NCBI GenBank assembly: GCA_014529385.2
Contig: CM043946.1
Span: forward strand, 39,997,558 to 40,061,557
Reading direction: 5' to 3'
DNA from: Adiantum capillus-veneris
Taxonomy: Eukaryota; Streptophyta; Polypodiopsida; Polypodiales; Pteridaceae
Length of the DNA stretch: 64,000 bases
The position numbers and the translations under genes were made by a program. Below the pieces are notes generated by a model that ran no database searches, was not told where the DNA came from, and saw nothing but the letters and a program-made list of their open reading frames with translations. Shown here in pieces: positions 31,627 through 42,381 of the stretch; the stretch's first letter is position 1, and the number at the start of each line of letters is the position of its first letter.

Positions 31627-33878
31627 CCTCAACTGTCTTTGTGGTCCAGCGGTAGTTAAAGAGATAGAATTAGCAGAACCAGGTGAGGAGTCTAAACCAG
31701 TCTTTATTGCTCAAGACCTTACCGAAACTGAAGAGGCTGTACTTAAGGAGCTCCTCAAGGAATACAAGGATATCTTTGCTTGGACATATCATGACATGAA
31801 GGGCGTTCCACCTTCTGTGGTGCAACATACAATTCCCATGATCAACACTGCTAAGCCCATCCAGCAACGACCCTATCCAATGAATCCTAAGTACGCCAAA
31901 ATTGTACAAGAGGAGATTGAAAAACTTATCCAATGTGGATTCATATACCCTATTGAGCACTCAGAATGGGTTTCTCCAATAGTCATTGTGCCAAAAAAGA
32001 ATGGGAAACTAAGAGTGTGCGTGGACCTCAAGAAAGTTAATGCAGCCACTAGGAGAGATCATTATCCCTTGCCATATTCAGAACATGTTCTTGAAAGAGT
32101 TGCGGGCAAGGAAGCTTATAGCTTTTTAGATGGGTACTGTGGTTACAATCAAATCACAGTTGCATTAGAGGACCAAGCTAAAACTGCTTTTATCACAGAG
32201 TTTGGAGTGTTTGCATTTCGTGTTATGGCTTTTGGCTTAACGAATGCCCCTGCTACATTCCAACGATTAATAAACACTGCGTTTAAAGAATTTCTAAGGG
32301 AGTTTTGTGAAGCTTTCCTAGACGACCTTTGTGTTTATTCTTCTTGGGAGAAGCATTTGTTATATCTACGAAAAATATTTGAAAGGTGCAGATTTTATCG
32401 CATCTCATTGAACCCTTTCAAATGCCAATTTTGGGTTAAGCATGGAGTCATTCTAGGGCATATAGTGTCCAACAACGGAATATCCACAGATGAGAGTAAG
32501 ATTAAAGCCATTGCCGATTTGCCACCACCTACGAACTATAAAGGAGTTCAAAGATTTATGGGCCATGTTGGTTATTATCGAAGATTTATTTTAAACTTTG
32601 CCGAGATAGCGCGTCCATTGTACAAGCTTCTTATCGAGTTTCACTGGACGGAAGAATGTCATCAATCTTATGAGTTATTAAAGAAGGCCCTAACAAGTGC
32701 TCCAATCCTGCGAACACCTGATTGGAATGTACCTTTTCATGTGCATATTGATGCATCAAATTTTGCTATTGGGTGTGTTCTAACTCAACCAGGAGAACAT
32801 AAATTGGACTACCCTATTAGCTTTGCAAGTCACCAATTAAATGATGCCGAGATGAACTACACTACTACAGAGCGTGAAGGTCTAGCTATGATTTACGCAG
32901 TAAAGAAATTTCGCTATTACCTTCTTGCTACCAAGTTTGTGTTTTATGTTGATCATCAAGCATTGCTATATTTGGTAAACAAGCCGTGTTCCACAGGTCG
33001 AATTACACGATGGTTGTTAATTCTTCTTGAGTTTGACTTCACCGTTGTTGTGAGGCCTGGGAGGAAACATGTCATGGCGGATCATTTATCTCGTATCCCT
33101 AATGGCGAAGCTCCTACGGGGGTTGATGATGAATTGCCTGATACTCCTTTGTTCATTGTTGAGACAATGCCTGAATGGAGTGAAAAGATTGTTAACTTCT
33201 TAGTTAATGGTTTTCCACCCAAAGAACTGCGAAAAGATATAGCTCGAAAATTAATCAAGGAATGCGAACCCTATTGCTTACTGGCTGGAACTCTCTATAA
33301 GAGAGGAAAAGATGATGTTCTTAGACGCTGTGCCCGCGAGGATGAGTATTTATATATTCTACAAGAGGCACACATGGGTGTAGCTGGTGGTCACTTTTCA
33401 GGAAACTTGACTTCCCGAAAGATCCTACAGTCAGGCTATTGGTGGCCCACTCTGTTTAAGGATGCATCACTTTTTGCAAAGGGATGTGATGAATGCCAAC
33501 GCTTCAACAAGCCACAAAAGAAGGGATAGTATGCCTCTACATCCCATCAAGGTAACCCAACCATTTGAAAAGTGGGGCTTACACTTTGTAGGACCGATTA
33601 GTCCAGCTGCACGTAACACGCAATCACGATATATCATTGTGGCTACCAACTATGTAACCAAATGGGCTGAAACAAAAGCAACACGAAAGGAGGATGCAAA
33701 AACAACAGCTAAGTTCCTCTTTGAGAACATTATCACACGTTTTGGATGCCCCTTTGAACTTGTGAGTGACAATGGAACTCATTTTGCTTCCATTGGTAGG
33801 TATTCGTTGGGCTTTGGCATACACAACCTTTCGCTCCCCCGTGGTATAAGATTAAAAATGTTCAGGAGCCGTATGTAA
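31622..33878 (+). pseudogene. E2 reverse transcriptase, RNase H and integrase N-part, inverted
   Basis: Plus-strand, opposite to the rest of E2. Open from 31622 to 33529, then continuing in another frame to about 33795. RT shows YPMNPKYAKIVQEEIEKL, RVCVDLKKVNAATRRDHYPLP, VMAFGLTNAPATFQ and the catalytic box AFLDDL (Y/F-x-D-D). RNase H shows FHVHIDASNFAIGCVL and TTTEREGLAMIYAV. The integrase zinc region (GGHFSGN..CDECQRF) and core follow, with a frameshift near 33500-33530. The first catalytic position reads GLHFVGPI where GIDFVGPI is expected (Asp to His); the second Asp is in VSDNGTHF. Homology ends near 33795. An in-place inversion of about 2.2 kb explains the strand, since RT start abuts the integrase C-part and integrase N-part abuts the gag side. 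Confidence 0.9.
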
Positions 33879-36800
33879 GTCAGCAGGCTCTTGTCCTAAC
33901 GGAGACCTTTCTTTTAGTTCTGCCTCCTTTTGTTGTTGAGCTAACTCTCGGTTTTGACATCTTCTTATAGTTCGACTCAATTTCGGCTCTGTAACCTCCA
34001 ATTGAGCGAGGTCAATGGGTCGCGGGCTGCACCACATGACACTCTGGAGATGTTCACCCCAATTGTCTACTAGCTTTCGATGAGCATCACATGCCCATAG
34101 ATAGCTAAGCCATTCTGCAGTAGATCTTTCCTTGTTTATCCTAGCTCTCACATTTGCTCGATATCGTCGTCTCTTATATGACCTTTGTTTCTTGTTAAGG
34201 TTTTGATTTTGGTAAATGTTTGAACTCGACTCGCTTGATAGGTAAAGGACTCCCTTTACAGTTAATCCTTTAGTAGTGATTGGTAGAGTAGCATTAGATT
34301 CATCACCTTCAAAGTATTGCCCCAACTTGTTAACGGGTACTTCAATTACAGATTCATGTCCCGCTAGGTCAGATGGTGGTGCTAAATGTTCCTCATCATT
34401 CATTACCGAGTCAGGTTTGTTCATATGTGCAAACTGTGGTAATCCGGCCTGTAAATCTCCATTGAGGAAGTCTCGAAGAGCCGAGACTAGCTCGGGGTCT
34501 TTATATAGTTTGGACATGATGGTGGTTCTAAATTCTGAAGACATGAAATCCATCAATTTGGCAACATTTAATGACATCTTGTGGGATGTAGGACCCTGAC
34601 AAGAGAATGGTGAAGATGGAATCTCCACTTCCTCAAGGGGGTCGGGCATTCCCTCACCAAACATTCTCTCTAGTAGGAAAGGTGTGTGTCCACTTTCAGA
34701 TGTCCTACCCTCACTCTCTTCCCGAATGATACTGGGTATAGCTAACGGCCTGTAGTTCTTGTGAGGTTGAACTTGTGTGGGAAACACTGTGTCCGACATC
34801 TGGATATGTTTGGGTTCAGGTTCTAATGTTCGTTGAGTGTCTTCCACCAAACCCCTCAGTTGTTGAACTTGTTCAATTTCCACTATTGGGTTTGGATAGG
34901 TTCCAATCTTTCTCTTGCAATCCTCATTTTTCATCTCTCGTGGCTTATCTTGGGGGTTCGCAACTGGATGGTTTAACTTTGAATACTCTTTTGGTGCTCG
35001 TCGTAATTCCCTCTCGTGATCCTCCTCACTGGCTTTTTCCTTTGTAGTAATAGTTTTGGTCTCCGTGGTCTCTATCGAATCTGAGTCATCCTCAGGGTCA
35101 TTCATATACACGGGATCCTCTCCTGTCCCTATGTTAGTCTTTGAACTAGGTTTTGAGCTAGAATCATTAAGGGATTTCTTTCTTCGTGTTTTCTTCTTTC
35201 TCGCTCGGCCAATGGATGCAGCATCTCTCTCTTCGAGGATGTAATTTTGCTTTTGGAGCATCGACCGTGTGAGTGCATTCACTGGTGCTATGTTTATAGT
35301 TGGTGGTGTCCCATCAACAATCTCTATTATGTTCAATGGTGTGATTTTCGGTGCGTTTGGATTGTTAGGACACTGTGCAATCAAATGATCTATGTCACAA
35401 CGATTACAAGTGAGTATTGGCATTGCCAATGCATTCCCTTGACTTGTTTGCATTAGTGCAGCATTCTTTTGCATTCTAATGGGGCACTCAACTACTCGAT
35501 GTGGTCCACCACATTCGTAGCACTGAAGAGGTGGTCTCCTGGCAAAACTATTAATGTTTTGGCCTCTTGCTGCTAGCGCAGTAGCTTGATATACCGGTTT
35601 GATTTGTCCCCAATGGTCTTCCATATAGTACATGGGACACTCCTCAAGCATGTCGACTCCATAGGTGATACTAGAGTCTATGTCCTCTTCGCAATCTACA
35701 TAAGTACTAGATGACTCGCAACCTATTTGGTTCATAGGTGTAACTCTTGGATGAGGGGGTTGCGGTCCTAGCACTGGAGGTGGCAACGGTGTGGTTTGGA
35801 CCACATTTTGGGTTCTAGGGACCATGTGCTGTAATGGAAACTGTTGCTCCATGGGTGGGGTAGGCATCAATGCAGGAACTCGAGGTGAGTCTGCCCAAGC
35901 TATAGGCGGTCTATTTTCCATGATGCGTTTAAGCATTAGGCAATCCTTCGCTTGATGGCCATACCTACCACACGCGTTACAAGTCCCGTTAAACTTTACT
36001 GTGAAAGTAGGGCATTCACTCGTAGTATGTGGGCCCAAGCAAATTGAGCACCATTGTTGCTCTCTTCTTGGATACATATGAGTGTTTTGTGGAGCACGAT
36101 TACCCCTAAGGCTTTCTTGGATGGCCTTTGTGAGATCTGCCAAAGTCATCTCAGATATCGTTTGTTCTTTCACGATTGACTTTATCTTCATTGGCTCATG
36201 CCCTGATGCTTGCGAGCTACTAGACTTCGGCTCGGCAGACACACTTTCTCCTGCAATCACTAAATTATCTTCCAATTGGATTGCATTCATGGTGACTGCT
36301 TCCCAAGTAGTGATACCTCTAATGACTAGGCCATTATAAATACTTTCATGTCGTAGTCCCCTAATGAATCTATCGGGCAATTGGTTGTTGTTGAATCTCT
36401 CGTTTGGATTGCATCGAGAATTCAAATTCTTTAGGCGACTAATGAAGTCTCTCACGGATTCACCTTCCTCTCGTTGGGATTTCTGGAGCTGAGAGGCTAC
36501 ACCCCAAAGTACTCCCTCTCGTATGTATTCTTTAAAGAACAGTCTCCTAAGAGTAGAGTAGATCGTTTTCTCTTCTACTCTTAAGGTTCTATACCAATCT
36601 CCAGCCTTTCCGCTTAGGGTCAAACTCAAAGCCTTACACTTATGTAGCTCATTGTGCTCTTCCAAGAAATCACACACATGTTCAAAGACTTCCATATGCT
36701 TTCTAGCATCTCCGTCTCCATTGAATTTCTGTGTGAGCTTAGCTACTTGAACTGCCTTGCTCCTAGGCTCTCTATCAGGTGCACTACCCATGTTTTCCGC

Positions 36801-38417
36801 AATAGAGCGACCGATAGTTTGAGAAAATGCTGCCAAATCTCCTATTTGAGCAGGTATAATGGGTGTATGTGCTCCTGGAACCACATGTGAGATGGGAGTT
36901 GGCCTTGGCCTTGGCATACGCGCGGCTCTTGGGTCCCAAATTTCGTATGGTGGTGTACCAGACGGTGGTCCAAAGTTTACAGGCGTGGCCCTAGGCATAG
37001 GGGGTGCCTGATATGGCATGTTATTATTAAATGGCATGGCTCCACTTGTATAAGAGCTTGGATAATTCCATTGTGGATTGTAAGCTCTTGGAATAATCGG
37101 AGGTGTAGGAGCTACATGAGGCTGAGGTACGACAGGTGCACATGATTGACACATACATGTAGGTATAGGTTGGGGGCACTCTGCTACTAGGCATCGCGCA
37201 GTGTTAACAAATGAACTCCATGGTGTACTTCTTGTCATGCTCACCATTGGGATATGCATGGTAGCCGTAGTGTCATTAAGAAAAAGATGAGCTAGATCTG
37301 GGAAGGTAAAGTTGCCACTTGTGGGCTCAGATTGTACTGAGGCTCCTGGCGAAACAACATATGGAGGATCAATGGGGCTCACTGAGGGAGTCTCCATTTG
37401 TGACAGGGTTGGTTGGTTGGCCTTTCCCGTATCCAAGAATCTCATTAGGCCTATTGAAGGCATGTTGATCCCCGTGTTCTGTATTTCTAACTCGACAATC
37501 CTATGGAGGACATCACAGACTTTCTGTTGTTGTTCATCTATGCTAGTAGCACCCGTTGTGGATTGTAGAACATCTAACCAACCCACATGATAGGTGTGTC
37601 CTGTGTACCGATCAGTTAAAGCTTCTGCTTGTAGGTCATACTCCCAATTTTCGTTTAGTAATATCCCATCTAGGCCTGGCATGCTGGAGGTTTCCCTTGA
37701 AGTGGAAGCATTATTGCTCCCCATAGCTTGCCCCTCCGTGACTGCCACCTTGGGAGCACTCGGTTGCTCGACTGGCATGATTGTTGTCATAGGAGCCTTT
37801 GCTTTCAGGGCTCGACTTTGTTCTAGCCCTCGTAGGTTCTCAATTTCCCTCTCCCTTGTTGCTTGCATATAGCGTTCGATCTCTTGCACTTCGGCAAGAC
37901 TCCTACCCTCGGGTAGTAAAACCTCAGAGGGAGATAGTCCTAAAGGATCAGGAAGTGCAGTGGATGGAACATTCACATGCACACTCTCAAGAAGCATAGG
38001 GTCCATTTTAGGCATGAATGACGAATTTACTTCCCCACTCCCTTCATTTATTTCATTAACCGCATGTTCGGAGCGAGTAGCTCTACTAAGTGTCTCTTTT
38101 AAGCGGCTAAACACGCTGGACCCAGGCCGTGGGCCCATGGCATGCATGTCTTGACTTGAACTATCAGGGTTTGGTGTAGGATACCCCTCCATGACTTCGT
38201 AGTCAGAGGAAGAATCACTAGACGCGATATGAGGATCTTGAGTCGCGCTACCTTGAGTCCCGGTCGAAGGTCCAGAACCTAGGGTGGAGGAATAATGGGT
38301 GCCCGCGTAAATGGAGGCACTACCAATATGCTCGTGCTCTAACACTCGTCCAGAGCGTAGGTTCATATGACTTGGATCCCCTAGAAGTGTCAGTGAGGGC
38401 CTGTGAAGGCTGCTCAC
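33852..38417 (-). CDS. E2 gag polyprotein (protease truncated)
   Basis: 1521 codons open. The likely start is MNLRSGRVLEHE a few codons inside. The N-terminal third is Ser/Pro/acidic without known domain. A retrotransposon gag domain starts near residue 555 (KLTQKFNGDGDARKHM to RHESIYNGLVIRG). Four zinc knuckles lie near residues 787, 811, 964 and 1004. Only the second (CNACGRYGHQAKDC) has the usual CX2CX4HX4C spacing; the other three are CX2CX3HX4C. Compared with E1, the reading departs exactly at the first protease active site (GVL then YLSSES), so the protease is lost. It is replaced by about 130 residues (RYRANVRARINKE, WGEHLQSVMWCSPRP, ELKERSPLGQE) that probably belong to the protease-RT linker. 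Gag forms the virus-like particle in the cytoplasm. Confidence 0.88.
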   Translation of the reverse strand: MSSLHRPSLTLLGDPSHMNLRSGRVLEHEHIGSASIYAGTHYSSTLGSGPSTGTQGSATQDPHIASSDSSSDYEVMEGYPTPNPDSSSQDMHAMGPRPGSSVFSRLKETLSRATRSEHAVNEINEGSGEVNSSFMPKMDPMLLESVHVNVPSTALPDPLGLSPSEVLLPEGRSLAEVQEIERYMQATREREIENLRGLEQSRALKAKAPMTTIMPVEQPSAPKVAVTEGQAMGSNNASTSRETSSMPGLDGILLNENWEYDLQAEALTDRYTGHTYHVGWLDVLQSTTGATSIDEQQQKVCDVLHRIVELEIQNTGINMPSIGLMRFLDTGKANQPTLSQMETPSVSPIDPPYVVSPGASVQSEPTSGNFTFPDLAHLFLNDTTATMHIPMVSMTRSTPWSSFVNTARCLVAECPQPIPTCMCQSCAPVVPQPHVAPTPPIIPRAYNPQWNYPSSYTSGAMPFNNNMPYQAPPMPRATPVNFGPPSGTPPYEIWDPRAARMPRPRPTPISHVVPGAHTPIIPAQIGDLAAFSQTIGRSIAENMGSAPDREPRSKAVQVAKLTQKFNGDGDARKHMEVFEHVCDFLEEHNELHKCKALSLTLSGKAGDWYRTLRVEEKTIYSTLRRLFFKEYIREGVLWGVASQLQKSQREEGESVRDFISRLKNLNSRCNPNERFNNNQLPDRFIRGLRHESIYNGLVIRGITTWEAVTMNAIQLEDNLVIAGESVSAEPKSSSSQASGHEPMKIKSIVKEQTISEMTLADLTKAIQESLRGNRAPQNTHMYPRREQQWCSICLGPHTTSECPTFTVKFNGTCNACGRYGHQAKDCLMLKRIMENRPPIAWADSPRVPALMPTPPMEQQFPLQHMVPRTQNVVQTTPLPPPVLGPQPPHPRVTPMNQIGCESSSTYVDCEEDIDSSITYGVDMLEECPMYYMEDHWGQIKPVYQATALAARGQNINSFARRPPLQCYECGGPHRVVECPIRMQKNAALMQTSQGNALAMPILTCNRCDIDHLIAQCPNNPNAPKITPLNIIEIVDGTPPTINIAPVNALTRSMLQKQNYILEERDAASIGRARKKKTRRKKSLNDSSSKPSSKTNIGTGEDPVYMNDPEDDSDSIETTETKTITTKEKASEEDHERELRRAPKEYSKLNHPVANPQDKPREMKNEDCKRKIGTYPNPIVEIEQVQQLRGLVEDTQRTLEPEPKHIQMSDTVFPTQVQPHKNYRPLAIPSIIREESEGRTSESGHTPFLLERMFGEGMPDPLEEVEIPSSPFSCQGPTSHKMSLNVAKLMDFMSSEFRTTIMSKLYKDPELVSALRDFLNGDLQAGLPQFAHMNKPDSVMNDEEHLAPPSDLAGHESVIEVPVNKLGQYFEGDESNATLPITTKGLTVKGVLYLSSESSSNIYQNQNLNKKQRSYKRRRYRANVRARINKERSTAEWLSYLWACDAHRKLVDNWGEHLQSVMWCSPRPIDLAQLEVTEPKLSRTIRRCQNRELAQQQKEAELKERSPLGQEPADLHTAPEHF

Positions 38418-39428
38418 CTAGTAATTTTGGGTATTTTGCAACCCAAGTCTTTTCTTATTTTTTTAATTTTTTGGTCCTTTTTTTTTTGACCCAGCTATAG
38501 AATAGAACGTATGATAGTTCAAAACAAGCGTCTCGGTCAGAGGGACGTGCCGTGCTTTACAGCCCTCCGTTTGGTCACTTTATGCCCTCGGAATCCCTAA
38601 AACCGTCAATTTTTAGTAGGGAACTAGGCCCGAATTAGAAAGTCTAAGGGTGCAAGTGGGAAGAGAAGGGAGGAGAGTGGAGGACTTGCCCCACATGCTC
38701 TCATTCCCTCTTGAGGGGGTAGGGTATATATATAAGAGTGAGTCTAGCATATATCATAAGACTGAGGACTGAGGCTTGGGCTTGGGCTTGGGCTTGGGCT
38801 TGGGCAACCGATCCCGATCAAAATTTTAGTGTAGCCCCCCAGTCACTCACGCTTAAATATTTTCGGTTTTTTTTTTTTAAAAAGGGCGACGAACACGCGC
38901 GGATTTGGTGACCCTTTCTTGGCCACACACACTCTCACCTACCTAACCTCCCAGTCAACAGCTCACGATCCCGATCAAAATTTTATTGTAGCCCCCCAGT
39001 CACTCACGCTTAAATATTTTCGCTTTTATATATATATATATATATTTAGGGCAACGAACGCGCGCGGATTTGGTGACCCTTTCTTGGCCACACACACTCT
39101 CACCTACCTAACCTCCTAGTCAACAGCTCACAGACAGCTCACTACCTTATGTACTTACTAACTGTGTTGCTAACCACTAACTAATCTACTAACTACTCTG
39201 TTAACTGCTTGCTGACAGTGAGCTAACTGTACACCTACTTCCTCTCTCACTACCTGCTGTGCAAACACTGTGTGCAGCCAAACCTTGACAGAAAACTGTG
39301 TGCAGAACTGTGTGCAAACAAAAATTGCTAACTGCCTTCCTACTTGTTTATTCCTCCCAGTCAACAGCTCACGATCCCGATCAAAATTTTAGTGTAGCCC
39401 CCCAGTCACTCACGCTTAAATATTTTTG

Positions 39429-39485
<57 letters not shown>

Positions 39486-39992
39486 GGGCGACGAACGCGC
39501 GCGGATTTGGTGACCCTTTCTTGGCCACACACACTCTCACCTACCTAACCTCCTAGTCAACAGCTCACAAACAGCTCACTACCTTATGTACTTACTAACT
39601 GTGTTGCTAACCACTAACTAATCTACTAACTACTCTGTTAACTGCTTGCTGACAGTGAGCTAACTGTACACCTACTTCCTCTCTCACTACCTGCTGTGCA
39701 AACACTGTGTGCAGCCAAACCTTGACAGAAAACTGTGTGTGCAAACAGAAATTGCTAACTGCCTTCCTACTTGTTTATTCACTGCAACCAAGCTAACGAC
39801 TACTAATTGTGCAAAGACTGTGTGCAAACAGAAAACACAACATTATGCAGAAATCACAGAGCTTGCAGACAACACAGAAATTAGCAACATACAGAAAAAC
39901 AACTCATTCCTCTTCCTCTTCCTCTTCTTTCCTACTACAAACAACTCATAGGAGAAGCACAAAGTGCCTCTTGGGCTTAGTGCAGGGCGATT
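38418..39992 (-). repeat. E2 5' leader with tandem duplications
   Basis: Non-coding. A hexamer run (GCTTGG)n lies at about 38774-38806. A unit of about 403 bp beginning GATCCCGATCAAAATTTTAG is repeated: a partial copy from about 38812, then full copies from about 38968 and 39371. Each unit includes a (TA)n tract of different length (about 39028-39045 and 39433-39481) and the block GCGCGGATTTGGTGACCC. E1's leader has only one unit, so the expansion is private to E2. Confidence 0.75.
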
Positions 39993-40009
39993 CCCCGGCA
40001 GCGACGCCA
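39993..40009 (-). other. E2 primer-binding site (tRNA-Asp type)
   Basis: The minus strand reads TGGCGTCGCTGCCGGGG, a near match to the complement of plant tRNA-Asp 3' ends, which is the usual primer of Tat/Athila-like Ty3 elements. It lies four bases from the LTR. Confidence 0.8.
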
Positions 40010-40013
40010 AAAA

Positions 40014-40256
40014 TGTGCGCTCCTTGCCACACTGTCGAAGCAAGGGACTTGCCGATACACCGTGTGCGAGCCACAAATGGCTCCAAGCACACAACAAGAC
40101 TAATCTAGCAAGCTCAAAAGAGGGCAATGGTGTGTCACTCACCGCTCTATGCTCCTGCCGCGGAGGATTCCTCGCCGCGATGAAGAAGAAGCTGCAGTCG
40201 TGCCGTGCTCAACCGCTTCGCCGCTGTCGTGCCTTCGTAATGCTCGATCGCACACA

Positions 40257-40298
<42 letters not shown>

Positions 40299-40614
40299 TA
40301 CACACACACACGAGGAGGTGAAGAAGAAGAAGATGGAGATGGAGATGGAGCAAGAGCACTCTTTTATTGCACAAATGAGAGAATGAGTGAATTTTAGGTT
40401 TAGTTGTCTTTTATATGAGCTCACCCCATTCACACTTGGGCGCCCATGCTTAGCCAACTAATCCCTTGAATGTCCCAGTTAGAGTGCGCCTCTCATCGAC
40501 GATCACTCTTACCCTTTTCCTATCGGTCCGACAAGCCCGGTACCTGACTCTACCAAATACATAATACACGTCCGTCGTAGGTGATGGGGTGTCTGTGAGC
40601 CGTGAGGGTTAACA
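40014..40614 (-). repeat. E2 5' LTR (right)
   Basis: 601 bp, partner of 27199-27783. It is longer mainly through a longer (CT)n tract near 40258-40290. It ends GGGTTAACA and is followed by the TSD CCAAT and E1 gag. Confidence 0.93.
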
Positions 40615-40619
40615 CCAAT

Positions 40620-42381
40620 CTCTAGCCTTTCCGCTTAGGGTCAAACTCAAAGCCTTACACTTATGTAGCTCATTGTGCTCTTCCAAGGAAGCGCACACAT
40701 GTTCAAAGACTTCCATATGCTTTCTAGCATCTCCGTCTCCATTGAATTTCTGTGTGAGCTTAGCTACTTGGACTGCCTTGCTCCTAGGCTCTCTATCAGG
40801 TGCACTACGCATGTTTTCCGCAATAGAGCGACCGATAGTTTGAGCAAATGCTGCCAAATCGCCTATTTGAGCAGGTATAATGGGTGTATGTGCTCCTGGA
40901 ACCACATGTGAGATGCGAGTTGGCCTTGGCATACGCGCGGCTCTTGGGTCCCAAATTTCGTATGGTGGTGTACCAGATGGTGGTCCAAAGTTTACAGGCG
41001 TGGCCCTAGGCATAGGGGGTGCCTGATATGGCATGTTATTATTAAATGGCATGGCTCCACTTGTATAAGAGCTTGGATAATTCCATTGTGGATTGTAAGC
41101 TCTTGGAATAATCGGAGGTGTAGGAGCTACATGAGGCTGAGGTACGACAGGTGCACATGATTGACACATACATGTAGGTATAGTTGGGGGCACTCTGCTA
41201 CTAGGCATCGGCGCAGTGTTAACAAATGAACTCCATGGTGTACTTCTTGTCATGCTCACCATTGGGATATGCATGGTAGCCGTAGTGTCATTAAGAGAAA
41301 GATGAGCTAGATCTGGGAAGGTAAAGCTGCCACTTGTGGGCTCAGATTGTACTAAGGCTCCTGGTGAAACAACATATGGAGGATCAATGGGGCTCACTGA
41401 GGGAGTCTCCATTTGTGACAGGGTTGGTTGGTTGGCCTTTCCCGTATCCAAGAATCTCATTAGGCCTATTGAAGGCATGTTGATCCCCGTGTTCTATCTT
41501 TCTAACTCGACAATCCTGTGGAGGACATCACAGACTTTCTGTTGTTGTTCTTCTATGCTAGTAGCACCCGATGTGGATTGTAGAACATCTAACCAACCCA
41601 CATGATAGGTGTGTCCTGTGTACCGATCAGTTAAAGCTTCTGCTTGTAGGTCATACTCCCAATTTTCGTTTAGGAATATCCCATCTAGGCCTGGCGTGCT
41701 AGAGGTTTCCCTTGAAGTGGAAGCATTATTGCTCCCCATAGCTTGCCCCTCCGTGACTGCTACCTTGGGAGCACTCGGTTGCTCGGCTAGCATGATTGTT
41801 GTCATAGGAGCCTTTGCTTTCAGGGCTCGACTTTGTTCTAGCCCTCGTAGGTTCTCAATTTCCCTCTCCCTTGTTGCTTGCATATAGCGTTCGATCTCTT
41901 GCACTTCGGCAAGACTCCTACCATCGGGTAGTAAAACCTCAGAGGGAGATAGTCCTAAAGGATCAGGAAGTGCAGTGGATGGAACATTCACATGCACACT
42001 CTCAAGAAGCATAGGGTCCATTTTAGGCATGAATGACGAATTTACTTCCCCACTCCCTTCATTTATTTCATTAACCACATGTTCGGAGCGAGTAGCTCTA
42101 CTAAGGGTATCTTTTAAGCGACTAAACACGCTGGACCCGGGTCGTGGGCCCATGGCATGCATGTCTTGACTTGAACTATCAGGGTTTGGTGTAGGATACC
42201 CCTCCATGACTTCGTAGTCAGAGGAAGAATCACTAGACGCGATATGAGGATCTTGAGTCGCGCTACCTTGAGTCCCGGCCGAAGGTCCAGAACCTAGGGT
42301 GGAGGAATAATGGGTGCCCGCGTAAATGGAGGCACTACCAATATGCTCGTGCTCTAACACTCATCCAGAGTGTAGGTTCAT
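40620..42381 (-). pseudogene. E1 gag 5' half
   Basis: Colinear with the first 590 or so residues of E2 gag. ATG at 42381, then a nonsense TGA at codon 7 where E2 has CGA (MNLRSGR), and TAG at 41494-41496 where E2 has CAG (VELEIQNTG). It ends at the E2 LTR in the middle of the gag domain (LSGKARDW). All three interruptions are visible by comparison with E2. The other half continues at 27193 on the far side of E2. Confidence 0.88.

Larger units (their letters stand above)
27199..40614 (-). mobile_element. E2: Ty3-type element of the same family, inserted in E1 gag
   Basis: LTRs 27199-27783 and 40014-40614 with TSD CCAAT (27194-27198 and 40615-40619). The flanks on both sides are E1 gag, and rejoining them restores the reading seen uninterrupted in E2's own gag near 36593. 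The element is 13.4 kb with a tRNA-Asp-type primer site, gag, RT-RNase H-integrase (inverted in place), the integrase C-terminus, a second protease, a W-P-K tail and a small 3' ORF. The absence of a chromodomain and the tRNA-Asp primer fit a non-chromovirus (Tat/Athila-like) Ty3 lineage. Confidence 0.94.
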
